Assembly: GCF_001275675.1 (NCBI RefSeq)
Contig: NZ_LITM01000002.1
Span: 119,322-176,868 of the forward strand
Direction: 5' to 3'
Source of the DNA: Lysinibacillus sp. FJAT-14745
GTDB lineage: Bacteria; Bacillota; Bacilli; Bacillales_A; Planococcaceae
DNA length: 57,547 nucleotides
The position numbers and the translations under genes are program-made. The notes under the pieces are model-generated. The model did no database searches. It saw nothing but the letters and a program-made list of their open reading frames with translations, and was not told the origin of the DNA. The first letter of the stretch is position 1; each line of letters starts with the position of its first letter. Below, piece by piece: positions 8,830 to 17,820 of the stretch.

Positions 8830-10585
8830 TTTCCAACTCCTCCTTCGATAGCTGCGAATAGGCAATTTCCTGATAAGTGTTGCAAGTTTTCAATAATTCA
8901 CTATGTTTCCCCATACCGACGATTTTACCTTCATCAAGAACAATGATTTTATCAGCATCTTTAATCGTTCCAATTCGCTGTGCCACAATCAAAGAGGTTG
9001 CACCTTTCGTCTCTTTTTTCAGGGTAGAACGAAGTTGACGATCTGTTTTGTAATCTAGGGCAGAGAACGAATCGTCAAAAATAAAGATTTCTGGATTTCT
9101 ATTCACTGCTCTTGCAATAGAAAGACGTTGTTTTTGCCCCCCTGAAAGATTTGTACCACCTTGGGCAATAGTCGCATCATATTCGCCATCCATTTTCTCC
9201 ACAAACTCTTGCCCTTGGGCAATTTCCACCGCTTTTTTGATGTCCTCATCTGTGGATGAAGCCTGGCCGTTATCACCGTAGGCAACATTAGATTTTACCG
9301 TACCTGAAAATAATACGGCTTTTTGAGAGACGTAGCCAAGCTTATTATAAAGAGCTTCTTGTGCATATTCTTTCACATTAATGCCGTCGACTAATACCTC
9401 TCCCTCCGTAGCATCGTAAAATCTTGGGATTAAATTAATTAGCGTACTCTTACCACTACCCGTAGAACCGATAAAAGCAACAGTTTCGCCTTTCTGTGCT
9501 GTAAAGCTAATATCCTTTAAAACATAGTCTTCTGCATCAGGATATTTAAAACTAACATTACGCAGTTCGATTTCACCTTCATTTCCCTTCGGCGACGATT
9601 GTATTTCTCCATCAATAATTGTCTGCGGTGTATTTAGTACTTCATTAATACGTGCTGCAGATACCGCTGCTCTCGGCAGTAAAATGAACGTCATAGATAA
9701 TAGCATAAATGCCATAACTACCTGCATCGCATAAGATGAAAATACGACCATGTCACTGAACAAACCGATTCGATCCGTACCCCCTGCATTCGAAATCAAA
9801 TGAGCTCCAATCCAGTAGATAGAAAGCGTTAAACCTGACATAATCAGACTCATCCCCGGCTGCATAATGGCCATAAGGCGGTTCACAAAAAGATTTGTAT
9901 CCGTTAAATTGTTATTTACTTGTTCAAATTTTTCTTCCTGATACTGTTGTGCGTTATAGGCATGAACAACACGAATACCAGTTAAACTTTCTCTTGTTAC
10001 TCGGTTAAGATTATCTGTCAGTTTTTGAACAACTTTAAATTTCGGTAGCACAAAGATGATCAGGTTGCCTATCATAATAAGTAAAACAATGACAGCCACA
10101 CCTGTTGCCACCGACCACTCCCAGCTCTTCCCGGTAATCTTCAAAATCGCCCATGTTGCAAGGATAGGAGCCTTGATCATAACTTGAAGACCCATTGCAA
10201 CAGTTTGCTGTATTTGCGTTATATCATTAGTAGAACGAGTAATTAGGCTTGCGATTGAAAAACCATTAATTTCCTCCATAGAGAAAGATAGAGTTTTGTT
10301 AAATACTCCTTTTCGCAATTCCTTTGAAAGAGACGTTGCTACCCTTGCCGCAAAATAGCCAACAATGACTGCCAATATCATACTGCCAAGGGCACATAAA
10401 AGCATCTTCCCTCCAGCTGTCCATATCTCGCTCGTTTCGCTGCCCTCCGTTTGTACAAGGGTCGTAATTTTAGACATATAATCCGGCAACTTCAAATCCA
10501 GCCACACTTGCCCTACAATGAACACAATGCTGGCTACAATTAGCGTCCATTCTTTTGGTTTTAAATATTTAAATATTTTCAACAT
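8822..10585 (-). CDS. ABC exporter half-transporter (first subunit, degenerate ATP site)
   Basis: 587 residues with six membrane helices (first near residues 15-37) and an ATPase domain. Walker A is GSTGSGKST, the signature is a canonical LSGGQKQR, and Walker B is IFIFDDSFSALD. The residue after the Walker B Asp is Asp, not the catalytic Glu, so this half contributes the slow or non-hydrolysing site in a heterodimer with the next gene. The ATG at 10585 is chosen for GAGGAGGA eight bases upstream. A MarR-family gene precedes it with a 71-bp gap that holds a palindromic operator, so this is a MarR-controlled efflux operon. Confidence 0.93.
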   Translation of the reverse strand: MLKIFKYLKPKEWTLIVASIVFIVGQVWLDLKLPDYMSKITTLVQTEGSETSEIWTAGGKMLLCALGSMILAVIVGYFAARVATSLSKELRKGVFNKTLSFSMEEINGFSIASLITRSTNDITQIQQTVAMGLQVMIKAPILATWAILKITGKSWEWSVATGVAVIVLLIMIGNLIIFVLPKFKVVQKLTDNLNRVTRESLTGIRVVHAYNAQQYQEEKFEQVNNNLTDTNLFVNRLMAIMQPGMSLIMSGLTLSIYWIGAHLISNAGGTDRIGLFSDMVVFSSYAMQVVMAFMLLSMTFILLPRAAVSAARINEVLNTPQTIIDGEIQSSPKGNEGEIELRNVSFKYPDAEDYVLKDISFTAQKGETVAFIGSTGSGKSTLINLIPRFYDATEGEVLVDGINVKEYAQEALYNKLGYVSQKAVLFSGTVKSNVAYGDNGQASSTDEDIKKAVEIAQGQEFVEKMDGEYDATIAQGGTNLSGGQKQRLSIARAVNRNPEIFIFDDSFSALDYKTDRQLRSTLKKETKGATSLIVAQRIGTIKDADKIIVLDEGKIVGMGKHSELLKTCNTYQEIAYSQLSKEELENE

Positions 10586-10607
10586 GTTTGCAGTCCTCCT
10601 CAATTTA

Positions 10608-10621
10608 GTTAGCATGCTAAC
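10608..10621. promoter_or_regulatory. Palindromic MarR operator 1
   Basis: GTTAGCATGCTAAC is a perfect 14-bp palindrome (16 bp with the flanking A/T), 22 bp upstream of the exporter start and just beyond the regulator's stop. It shares the pattern GTTA-N6-TAAC with the site upstream of the MarR gene. Confidence 0.7.
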
Positions 10622-10656
10622 TATATAGTGAAAAATAATTCAAAATAGCATCTTCT

Positions 10657-11100
10657 TCAAGATTCAATATTCTCTTTCATAGCATCCATTACTTCAAAAA
10701 AAACGTCAAGTTTCTCTTCCGGGATACCTGTTAGTAATTTTTGTTCAAGCATTGCTCTACGTGTCATGATACGGTCATGTATTTTCAACGCATCTTCTGT
10801 TAAGACAATTTTTTTGAGTCTTGAATCATACGGAACAGTTTGCCTTGTAATCAAACCATTACTTTCCATGGATTTTAATATTCTAGACGCAGTTGATTTG
10901 CGAATAGAAAATTCTCGTTCAAAATCTTTTTGAAACACATCTGTATCTCGATTTTTATAAAGATAACTAATCGTCCAACCGTGCATGGCAGTAAGATTAT
11001 CTCTTTCCGGTAGCATCGTACATGTAGTTTGATCTAATTGCCTTCTCATTAAAAGTGATAATGTGCGCAACTCTAATCCAACTGATCTCCTATTACTCAA
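10657..11100 (-). CDS. MarR-family repressor of the ABC exporter
   Basis: 147 residues with a winged helix: helices up to DFEREFSIRKSTASRILKSMESNGLITR, then the wing TVPYDSRLKKIVLTEDA, then C-terminal dimer helices. In this family (for example LadR beside LmrCD) the protein represses its own gene and the exporter until a drug binds. TTG at 11100 is taken as the start because GGAGGAAG lies correctly upstream; TTG at 11115 would overlap the ribosome site. Two GTTA-N6-TAAC sites, one before the gene and one after it, support autoregulation and a second control point for the exporter. Confidence 0.85.
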   Translation of the reverse strand: MSNRRSVGLELRTLSLLMRRQLDQTTCTMLPERDNLTAMHGWTISYLYKNRDTDVFQKDFEREFSIRKSTASRILKSMESNGLITRQTVPYDSRLKKIVLTEDALKIHDRIMTRRAMLEQKLLTGIPEEKLDVFFEVMDAMKENIES

Positions 11101-11118
11101 TTTTTCTTCCTCCAATAT

Positions 11119-11132
11119 GTTAACATCTTAAC
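11119..11132. promoter_or_regulatory. MarR operator 2, upstream of the marR-type gene
   Basis: GTTAACATCTTAAC has the same half-sites and spacing (GTTA-N6-TAAC) as operator 1. It sits between the ribosome site and the AT-rich presumed promoter of the regulator gene, where binding would block transcription. Confidence 0.6.
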
Positions 11133-11468
11133 TATAGTATTTAAAAACTTGTTTAGTATCCCAGGTAGAGCATGGCGTACTTAACTCAATACATAATTTT
11201 ATTCGTAAGATGCTTATACTCTTAGAAAGATGGATCATGCTCAGATTTATCTTCGTATTCAGTTTGCCATATTGTCTGCAAAAAATTCAACAAAAAAGCA
11301 AACCACTTACAAGTTATAAAAAAGTGGTTTTGCTTTCAACTTAAACGCGATTGATTGCTTTGAAATGTCAAAATAACAATGTACATTTTGTTAGTCTAAC
11401 TAGGTGAAAAAACATGGCAATAAAATTAAATACTTTTAGACCCGCCAACAATCATACTATTAATTAAA
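11133..11468. other. Intergenic region before the MarR operon, with a terminator near 11300
   Basis: The 335-bp gap holds the regulator promoter on its left and the minus-strand terminator described separately. I see no gene in it. Confidence 0.5.
11297..11337 (-). terminator. Terminator of the topB / zinc-ribbon operon
   Basis: AGCAAA-CCACTT (from 11298) pairs with AAGTGGTTTTGCT (to about 11334), one bulge. On the minus strand it is followed by six T. Confidence 0.65.
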
Positions 11469-11660
11469 TTATTTCAATGGCCATTTATTATGACAATCTG
11501 GACATTGCCAATACAAAATTCTGTCAGCTTCTAACGTTGTCATCCCAATTTTCCTCGTGAAATGTGTGGTATTATACGATGTTTGTTGTTCTTTTGGTAT
11601 CTCCTCGCCTTGTAAGCTAACACCACAGTGAGGACAACATTCTACACGATCCACTAACAA
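11469..11660 (-). CDS. Small zinc-ribbon protein
   Basis: 63 residues with two Cys pairs, CCPHCG near the N-terminus and CPDCH near the C-terminus, arranged like a zinc ribbon. The middle contains TTHFTRKIGM and YWQCPDCHNKW. Family function is unknown to me. TTG at 11660 fits GAGGAG eight bases upstream; GTG at 11669 would overlap it. It follows topoisomerase III on the same strand after 62 bp and shares its terminator, so the two may be co-transcribed. Confidence 0.7.
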   Translation of the reverse strand: MLVDRVECCPHCGVSLQGEEIPKEQQTSYNTTHFTRKIGMTTLEADRILYWQCPDCHNKWPLK

Positions 11661-11722
11661 ATCTTTCACTCCTCGAACTTACTCTAAATTTTTTAAAAAA
11701 AGAATCAACAATATACTTAATT

Positions 11723-13891
11723 TTAAGCCTTTTTTTCCGCAAACTCCATTTTCCAACTAAAATATTCGTTGTCTATATTTTTTTCATATTTTAAGTGAGC
11801 ATCGAATTTAGACCCTTTTTTACTCGTTAAGCCTTTTACCAATACCGTTCCTTCTGCTAGCAATTTCTTCACCATTGTTTTGGTAGGCTTTTTCTTCATC
11901 GTGGCTAAAAATTTATCGTTTTTCCAGATGACAAATTTACAGCCCTTTTTCCAGTTACTGCAGCCGAAGCCTTTTTGCCCTTCGATTACGCTATGACCAC
12001 ATAATGGGCATTTCCCCACTACTTCAAATTTCTTCTTTGCTCGTGTTACTTTGCTGAGTGTCACATCTTCACTATTTTTAATCGTCTGAACGGCATTGAC
12101 AGTAAAATTAACAATTAAATGGAGGAACTGTTCCTTCGTAAACTTTCTCTTTTCAATTTCCGATAATGTTTTTTCTAATCGACCCGTAAACTCTAAATCA
12201 AATAAATCTTTGACAGGGAATGTTTCTACTAAGTTTTTACCAAGCTCCGTACACACTAAATTTTTATTTTCCATAGTAATATAGCCGACTGTAATCAGTT
12301 TCTTTATCGTCTCCGCCCGAGTAGCCGGAGTACCAATGCTATAACCGCTTAAAATAGCCGCCATGATTTCATTACTATCTTCATTTTCAATCCCTTTACC
12401 ACACGTCTCCATTACTCTAAGTAATGTTTTTTCAGTATGTTGTTTAGGTGGCGTTGTTGTATGAGCTGTAATCTTATGCTCTACAATATTTACTAGTTCA
12501 TTTATATTTATTAAAGGAAGAATGACATCATTCGATTTAATGTCTTCAACCTTTTTCCACCCTTCTACTAATTGAACCTTTCCTTTAGTTGCGAACATCC
12601 CTTTTATATCACTACTATTAACCTTCGTCGTAATGCGAGTTTCTTCATATTCTGCAATAGGCATAAACTGCATAATGAAACGATTTTTTATTGCATGATA
12701 AACAATGGCTTCATCATTTGATAAAGTTTTAGGTATTACATACGTCGGTATAATCGCACTATGGCTTTCTACTTTAGAGTTGTCGAAAACACGCTTCTTT
12801 TTGGAAAACTGGATTTCATGTTCATACGGTAATCCTGTTTTCAATTTATCCAATACTTTTGCAGTCTTCTCTACTAAACTTTCCTCTAAGACGACACTTG
12901 CTGTACGAGGATACGTAATATATTTCTTTTCATAAAGGGATTGTGCCACCTTTAACACTTTATCGGAAGTCCAACCTTTAAATTTGCTTGTGATAAACCC
13001 TTGTAAATTAGAAAGGTTAAATAAATACGGCGGATATTCTTTTTTCAGTTCCACCTTTTTATCCACGATCACTGCTTTTCTATTGATTAGCGCTTGCTGT
13101 ACCGCTTCTAAATCTGCCCTATTTTTAAATTTTTCTATTTTATTTTCAATATAAATACCTTCATATACGCGTCCATCATCTGTGCTAAACGTAGCAGCTA
13201 GCTTAAAGTAGTCCTCCGGAACAAAATGTTCGATTTCTTTATCCCGATCATAAATTATTTTTAAAGTAGGCAACAATACTCGCCCAATATTCAAAGCTTT
13301 TCCCGAGCCTTTTTGGTATTTCAATGTAGCTACAGAGGTTAAATTAATGCCGATCATCCAGTCAGCCCATTGGCGGCTAATACCTGCATCTTGAAGGGGT
13401 TTCATCTCACTATTAGGCATAATTTTTTCTAACCCTTTAAGAACCTCCTCAGCCGTCCATTCATTTAAAAGAAGACGGTACACCGGCTTTTGACTATTAA
13501 GCTGATAAATGATACTATCTCCAATAATTTGTCCCTCTCTATCAAAGTCACACGCAGAAATGACCATTTGAACATCTTGTCGCTTCATTAAACTATTAAT
13601 GATTCTCAGCTGTTTTCTCGCTCCAAAATCTTCTTTCCCTCTTTTTTTAGGATCCGTCTTCACCTTGTAACGAAAATTCTCGGGGATAAATGGAAAGTTC
13701 TCCATCTGCCACTTTTCCATCTTTTTATCATAATCTTTGGCATCAAAAAGCTGCAAAAGATGGCCGAAAGCCCATGTAATTACATAACCATTTCCTTCAA
13801 AGAAACCATCTTTTTTGTTTTTAATTTTTAAAGCATCTGCAATGTTCTTCGCTACGGATGGCTTTTCTGCAATAATTAATCTAAGTCCCAT
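11723..13891 (-). CDS. topB: DNA topoisomerase III (type IA)
   Basis: A 722-residue type IA topoisomerase that relaxes or decatenates DNA by single-strand passage. The Toprim domain starts at the N-terminus (IIAEKPSVAKNIADAL) and contains the metal site ACDFDREGQ. The catalytic Tyr is Tyr327 in YITYPRTAS. The domain-end motif SGYSIGTPATRAETIKKL lies at about 510-530. The C-terminus has a zinc-finger-like repeat (CPLCGH...GFGCSNWKKGCKFVIWK) typical of Bacillus TopB. The ATG at 13891 has GGAGGTTG upstream. Length matches Bacillus TopB (~727). Confidence 0.96.
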   Translation of the reverse strand: MGLRLIIAEKPSVAKNIADALKIKNKKDGFFEGNGYVITWAFGHLLQLFDAKDYDKKMEKWQMENFPFIPENFRYKVKTDPKKRGKEDFGARKQLRIINSLMKRQDVQMVISACDFDREGQIIGDSIIYQLNSQKPVYRLLLNEWTAEEVLKGLEKIMPNSEMKPLQDAGISRQWADWMIGINLTSVATLKYQKGSGKALNIGRVLLPTLKIIYDRDKEIEHFVPEDYFKLAATFSTDDGRVYEGIYIENKIEKFKNRADLEAVQQALINRKAVIVDKKVELKKEYPPYLFNLSNLQGFITSKFKGWTSDKVLKVAQSLYEKKYITYPRTASVVLEESLVEKTAKVLDKLKTGLPYEHEIQFSKKKRVFDNSKVESHSAIIPTYVIPKTLSNDEAIVYHAIKNRFIMQFMPIAEYEETRITTKVNSSDIKGMFATKGKVQLVEGWKKVEDIKSNDVILPLININELVNIVEHKITAHTTTPPKQHTEKTLLRVMETCGKGIENEDSNEIMAAILSGYSIGTPATRAETIKKLITVGYITMENKNLVCTELGKNLVETFPVKDLFDLEFTGRLEKTLSEIEKRKFTKEQFLHLIVNFTVNAVQTIKNSEDVTLSKVTRAKKKFEVVGKCPLCGHSVIEGQKGFGCSNWKKGCKFVIWKNDKFLATMKKKPTKTMVKKLLAEGTVLVKGLTSKKGSKFDAHLKYEKNIDNEYFSWKMEFAEKKA

Positions 13892-13965
13892 TTATGGCTC
13901 AACCTCCCTTGTTTTTTATGTATGTGGTAAAGTCTTGCTCGACTTTTTATTTAAGTTAAACAAGT

Positions 13966-14014
13966 AAGCGTCAAATAATATCACATCATAAAATGCGAAA
14001 ATTGTTTGACGCTT
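13966..14014. repeat. Perfect 10-bp inverted repeat with 29-bp spacer
   Basis: AAGCGTCAAA (13966-13975) and TTTGACGCTT (14005-14014) are exact reverse complements. No T run follows on either strand, so it is not a typical terminator. It lies in the spacer before topB and could be a regulator site or a transcribed hairpin. Confidence 0.45.
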
Positions 14015-14146
14015 TGTCATTTGGTTTGTTTGAATATACCTGGCAGTGTTAAAGTTTAATGTTGATTTTTTGATATAATATCGAGAAGTCATCAGTGAAG
14101 GTTTCCCGAACACTAAATACCTATTTTATTTATCTTTTCGGGACTT

Positions 14147-14503
14147 TTAATGATATAGGAATAACACCAAAATAAGAGTTCCTTTTTCACTTTCCCAAAG
14201 TTCAACAAAAAAGCAGTATCCATTAGGGAAATCACCTAAATACACTTCATCATCAAGGCTGATATTATTTTTATACTTTGTATTCCATTCAGACTTAACA
14301 TCATTTATCGATAATTGCTCTAATTTGCTTAGTTGTTCTGTTTGATAATTACAGATAAATATCTTATCTACTAAGTCATTAAAAATCATTTGTCCCATTT
14401 CTTGTAACATAGGAGTATCAGAGTAAATTTCACTTGAAACTAATGCTTCATCGTTATAAATCTGATTTTTGACTTTGTCTATGAAATAGCCTTTTCCTTT
14501 CAC
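14147..14503 (-). CDS. Hypothetical protein
   Basis: 118 residues, acidic, soluble, ending in a hydrophobic [12 protein letters not shown] recognise no motif. GTG at 14503 is taken as the start because AAAGGG lies nine bases upstream; TTG at 14512 would abut it. It is a single gene on the minus strand with ~550 bp of apparently empty sequence upstream. Confidence 0.55.
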
Positions 14504-14512
14504 AATGCTCAA

Positions 14513-15064
14513 CCCTTTTAGCTTATTGTTGTTCTAAATAGATTACACGTACACTATCATAAGTTCTGTCATTTTAAGTAAGATCAAGGTCTTACTACAA
14601 ATGAAACACTAATTATTTTTCTATGTTTGACAAATTGCCGATATACTTTTATTTAATTACTGAATGTTTTGCACAACCTCACTACACACCAAACATTCGT
14701 TCTCTAATTGATTATACTAAGATTTCTGGTAGGTTTCAAATATCAATTTACGTATCAATATTTATATTTACAGAGCCTAATTAAAATCTTCTTTTATCTT
14801 AAAGAAGTTTTTCATATAAAATGTAAATTGGTTTATGATTTCCGCCTCCAATAATCATTACTAACAAAAAGCATATAATCAACAAATTGGATAAAAATGG
14901 ATCAATCTGAACAAACATACCTGAACAGAAGAAGAAAAACCAAAGTTCTTCTTCCACTAAACTTCAGCGTTAGCCTGCAAAAATCAACTCTACACCACAG
15001 AAGATCAGAAAATACTCTACCCCTTATTGAAGTAAAGCCTAGTTAGTTCAATTAGTAACATTAA
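14513..15064. other. Gene-free region
   Basis: About 550 bp of AT-rich sequence without a supported gene, strong hairpin or repeat that I can identify. Confidence 0.45.
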
Positions 15065-15451
15065 TTATTCAAAACTATTTTCATAAATATCCAAGAATTT
15101 CGCTATCATTACACCTTGTTGAACAACGGTTTCATCTTTAGTTTCAAGTTGCCAAGCATAGGTCATATAATCTTTATAATTTTTTTGGCTAATAGGCTTT
15201 AAATCATATTCTTTGGCAGTGGCAGCAAACCCTTTTTTATAATCAATTTGAGCTTGTTGTAATGCTCTCTTATGATTTTTAAAAACGGGCATTCCATCAG
15301 CATTAGCTCCTATTTCATAAGCTTCATCGTCACCAAAATCAGCACTTAATTGGCTTGTATCATAGTCATCAACTACTTTTGAAGAAGAGGAATTACAGGC
15401 TGTTAAAATTATAAGTAAAACTATACTAATAATGATCAATGTTTTTTTCAT
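15065..15451 (-). CDS. Small lipoprotein of unknown function
   Basis: 128 residues. The N-terminus MKKTLIIISIVLLIILTACNS is a lipoprotein signal with lipobox LTAC, so the mature protein is anchored at Cys19 on the outer face of the membrane. The mature part is hydrophilic, with an acidic stretch (DFGDDEAYEIG) and a helical C-terminus. I do not recognise a named domain with certainty. The ATG at 15451 has TAGGAGGAG upstream. Upstream lies the group II intron relic. Confidence 0.75.
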   Translation of the reverse strand: MKKTLIIISIVLLIILTACNSSSSKVVDDYDTSQLSADFGDDEAYEIGANADGMPVFKNHKRALQQAQIDYKKGFAATAKEYDLKPISQKNYKDYMTYAWQLETKDETVVQQGVMIAKFLDIYENSFE

Positions 15452-15521
15452 TTTTCTCCTCCTAAGAACATAGATCTTATATTTTATTATTCTTTTTATT
15501 GATTGAATGTCCTTCTAAATA

Positions 15522-15785
15522 CAGCTAGGTAAGCCTTTGAAGTTATCGCTGGCTTTTCCCCCTGTTCACACCGTATGTGCGACTTTCATCGCATACGGCG
15601 TTCTAACTAATCCACGTTGTTAATAAAGCGATGATGTTCTCTCGAATCAGATTCCTAGTAAAACCTTAAATTCCAGGTCGCCAAACGAAAAATTATCAAT
15701 GCGATTTTACAGGAACGTTCCTCCCAAATTTGGAGATGAGGAACGAGTTCATGCACTGCGCAATCGGATCGATAGTCTCTCGCAC
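15522..15785 (-). mobile_element. Heavily deleted group IIC intron
   Basis: Read on the minus strand, the sequence begins GTGCGAGAGAC at 15785 (group II introns start GUGYG). It contains GGCGACCTGGAAT (15682-15670), as in domain I of group IIC introns, then a domain V hairpin at 15602-15566. That hairpin reads GCCGTA-TGCGA-(TGAAAG)-TCGCA-CA-TACGGT: lower helix, two-base CA bulge, upper helix and GAAA loop, with the CGC triad typical of class C. A domain-VI-like stem AAGCC/GGCTT follows, ending near 15525. No reverse-transcriptase ORF is left and much of domains I-IV is missing, so splicing is unlikely. Confidence 0.7.
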
Positions 15786-15793
15786 GCTTTAAA

Positions 15794-16175
15794 TTCCTGT
15801 CTACCATTAGTTAGACAATGTATACTCGTATACAAATAAATAGTAGACCAAATTTAGATAACTGATTGGAATGGTGATTGGTTAGCGCCATTTTTTTGGT
15901 TTTTGAGTTAAAAAAGATCACCCTACAATTGCCAAAACAACGTTGCCCCACGGGATAATAAAACATATGCATTGCAGATGTGTTTGAGATAGTGGATAGG
16001 CTATACTTACTCGGACAAATTTGATAAGGGGTTAAGGGGCGATTACCAATCATTGCAACGAAGAAGAACTTGATATGGAGAGATGGGCATGATAGCCTCG
16101 TTTGGCGAAGCAAGCCCTATTTAGCTGGCTTTTTGGCGTAAAGAATTATGCTCATAGAGGCTCCTTGTCAAGCTA
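15794..16175. other. Unexplained region, possible mobile-element debris
   Basis: This 380-bp stretch lies between the intron relic and a strong hairpin. Its base composition is less AT-rich than the surrounding spacers. A 100-codon frame on the minus strand has no ribosome site and unusual composition (many Cys, His, Met), so I do not call it a gene. Its origin is unknown. Confidence 0.35.
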
Positions 16176-16181
16176 CTTATA

Positions 16182-16212
16182 CGCCCCTTATACTGGCCGA
16201 GTATAAGGGGCG
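16182..16212. terminator. Strong perfect hairpin
   Basis: CGCCCCTTATACT (16182-16194) and AGTATAAGGGGCG (16200-16212) form a perfect 13-bp stem with a 5-nt loop. T tracts are weak on both sides. It may be a terminator; group IIC introns favour such targets, though the relic is ~400 bp away. Confidence 0.5.
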
Positions 16213-16429
16213 AAATAAAAAACACAAGTAAAACAGGAAATAAATTCCTAATTTAAATTGTGCTTTGAAGAACCTGGAATTCGTCCTTTCAGAGTTTTCA
16301 TTCCAAGTGAATACTGCATATTTTTCAAATCTATATTCTCTATGTATGATAGAGTTTCTATCTATATTTTTATGCACATTAAAGGTTTATCTATTAGAGG
16401 TTTATCTATAGATTTTTCAAAATAATTAT

Positions 16430-17548
16430 CTATTCGTTTATTTCTTTTTCTTTCTTTTTCAATCCTTTTCGTATTGCATATACGACTATCAACAAAAGAG
16501 GTAAAAACAGTCCGATTGATAATGTTAAAGAATTACCCGTTGTATCGTCAAAATGTTTTTGATAAATAATATTCGGATAAATCACGAGAGAAAGGATAAC
16601 GGCAATCATGCCTAACGGCAATGTTAAAGGGCGGTAATCTTTCATATTCAGGATTTGTGCCATCCCTAAAACGGAACTGTAAAAATAAAGGGTCGTCTTA
16701 AAATAGAGAGTGATAATCCAAAGTGATGCCATTAATCCCTCAATACGCTGTATAAAATTCCCGATATTTATCTTTTTGGTCAATTCATAGCTTGGATAAA
16801 TCTCTCCTGCAGTTTTCTCAACACCTAATACTGTAACACATAAAAATGTAATAACGATGATGACGATGCCGCCTATTAAGTTTCCAATTAAAAAAGATTT
16901 TTTACCTTGTTTCATTTTGTTAATAAAGGAAGGGAAAATCATTAAGAGAACAACGGCATCAACTGAAGAAACTATAACATAAAACATGGATGATTGAACG
17001 ATCTTTTTTGTCCCCATCTCATATACAGGCTGTATGTTTTCAAACTTTATTTCAGGTGAAATACACACTACTAAAATGAAAAAAAAGACGAAGAACACGA
17101 CAATTAGGATTTCTGCAGTACGAGCGAAGGTTTCCAATCCAAGACGGACGCCCATCACCACAATCCCTGCCATAAGAATATTAAGGACTACCATTGGAGT
17201 ATTCGGCAGCATATGGATGTTTAGAAATATCCCAAAATAATACAAAAGCTCTGAAGCAAAAAGAAGAGAAATAAATACAAAAAAAGCAGCAAAGGCTTTA
17301 CCTATCCATTTTCCAAATAACTTTTCAATGATTTGGACATAGGTGAGGTGAGGGAACCAATTTGCTATAGTGATGAATAGCCATATGACTAATAAACCGA
17401 TTCCCGTACCAATAATAGTGGAAATCCAGGCGTCTTGCTTTGCGTCGGTTGCTAATGCTGATGGTACAGTTAAGATGCTCGTACCAATCGTAAATAAAAT
17501 AACTAAAACTAGAAATTGGTACGAATTTATTTTAACGTCTTGCTTCAT
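16430..17548 (-). CDS. Spore germination receptor B subunit (GerAB/GerKB permease family)
   Basis: 372 residues with about ten membrane helices, of the amino acid/polyamine-organocation transporter superfamily. The opening INSYQFLVLVILFTIGTSIL is typical of GerAB/GerKB proteins. In spores this inner-membrane subunit senses or binds the germinant together with the A and C subunits. It is last in an A-C-D-B operon, 33 bp after the D gene. The ATG at 17548 is used; the ribosome site (GGGGAAGG) is rather far upstream. Forespore sigma-G control is expected for the family, but I could not define the promoter. Confidence 0.9.
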   Translation of the reverse strand: MKQDVKINSYQFLVLVILFTIGTSILTVPSALATDAKQDAWISTIIGTGIGLLVIWLFITIANWFPHLTYVQIIEKLFGKWIGKAFAAFFVFISLLFASELLYYFGIFLNIHMLPNTPMVVLNILMAGIVVMGVRLGLETFARTAEILIVVFFVFFFILVVCISPEIKFENIQPVYEMGTKKIVQSSMFYVIVSSVDAVVLLMIFPSFINKMKQGKKSFLIGNLIGGIVIIVITFLCVTVLGVEKTAGEIYPSYELTKKINIGNFIQRIEGLMASLWIITLYFKTTLYFYSSVLGMAQILNMKDYRPLTLPLGMIAVILSLVIYPNIIYQKHFDDTTGNSLTLSIGLFLPLLLIVVYAIRKGLKKKEKEINE

Positions 17549-17581
17549 CTCATATCATGCCTTCCCCTCTACACTGTGCTT

Positions 17582-17818
17582 TTATTTCAACAAAAGAGAA
17601 ATTAAGTCATTAAGTGGTTTAAAAATAAAAGTGAGTAAATCAAATGGATTTGGAATAGATTTTTCAAATCCAAAAAGTGTAATACTTAGACCTACCCCAA
17701 TTGCAAGAAGAATTAAAAATACAAGTAACTCTTTTTTATATTTTTTTTCTAAGAGAGGTGGAACTTCAATCCACAGAATAACTGCTGCAATCAGAAATAT
17801 TCCCATAGTTTTTATCAT
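17582..17818 (-). CDS. Small two-helix germination D subunit
   Basis: 78 residues with two hydrophobic helices (MGIFLIAAVILWIEVPPLL and ELLVFLILLAIGVGLSITLFGF). Its location inside a gerA-type operon and its size match the 'D subunit' genes reported with some GerA-family receptors in Bacillus, which modulate receptor activity. Start ATG 17818 lies two bases after the stop of the C gene, implying coupling. Assignment rests on context and topology rather than on a motif. Confidence 0.7.
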   Translation of the reverse strand: MIKTMGIFLIAAVILWIEVPPLLEKKYKKELLVFLILLAIGVGLSITLFGFEKSIPNPFDLLTFIFKPLNDLISLLLK

Positions 17819-17820
17819 GA

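Noticed and set aside
13916-14113. 65-codon minus-strand frame
   Set aside because: It overlaps an inverted repeat and has no ribosome site or recognisable sequence.
15811-16113. 100-codon minus-strand frame
   Set aside because: No ribosome site, odd composition, and adjacent to mobile-element debris; treated as unexplained sequence.
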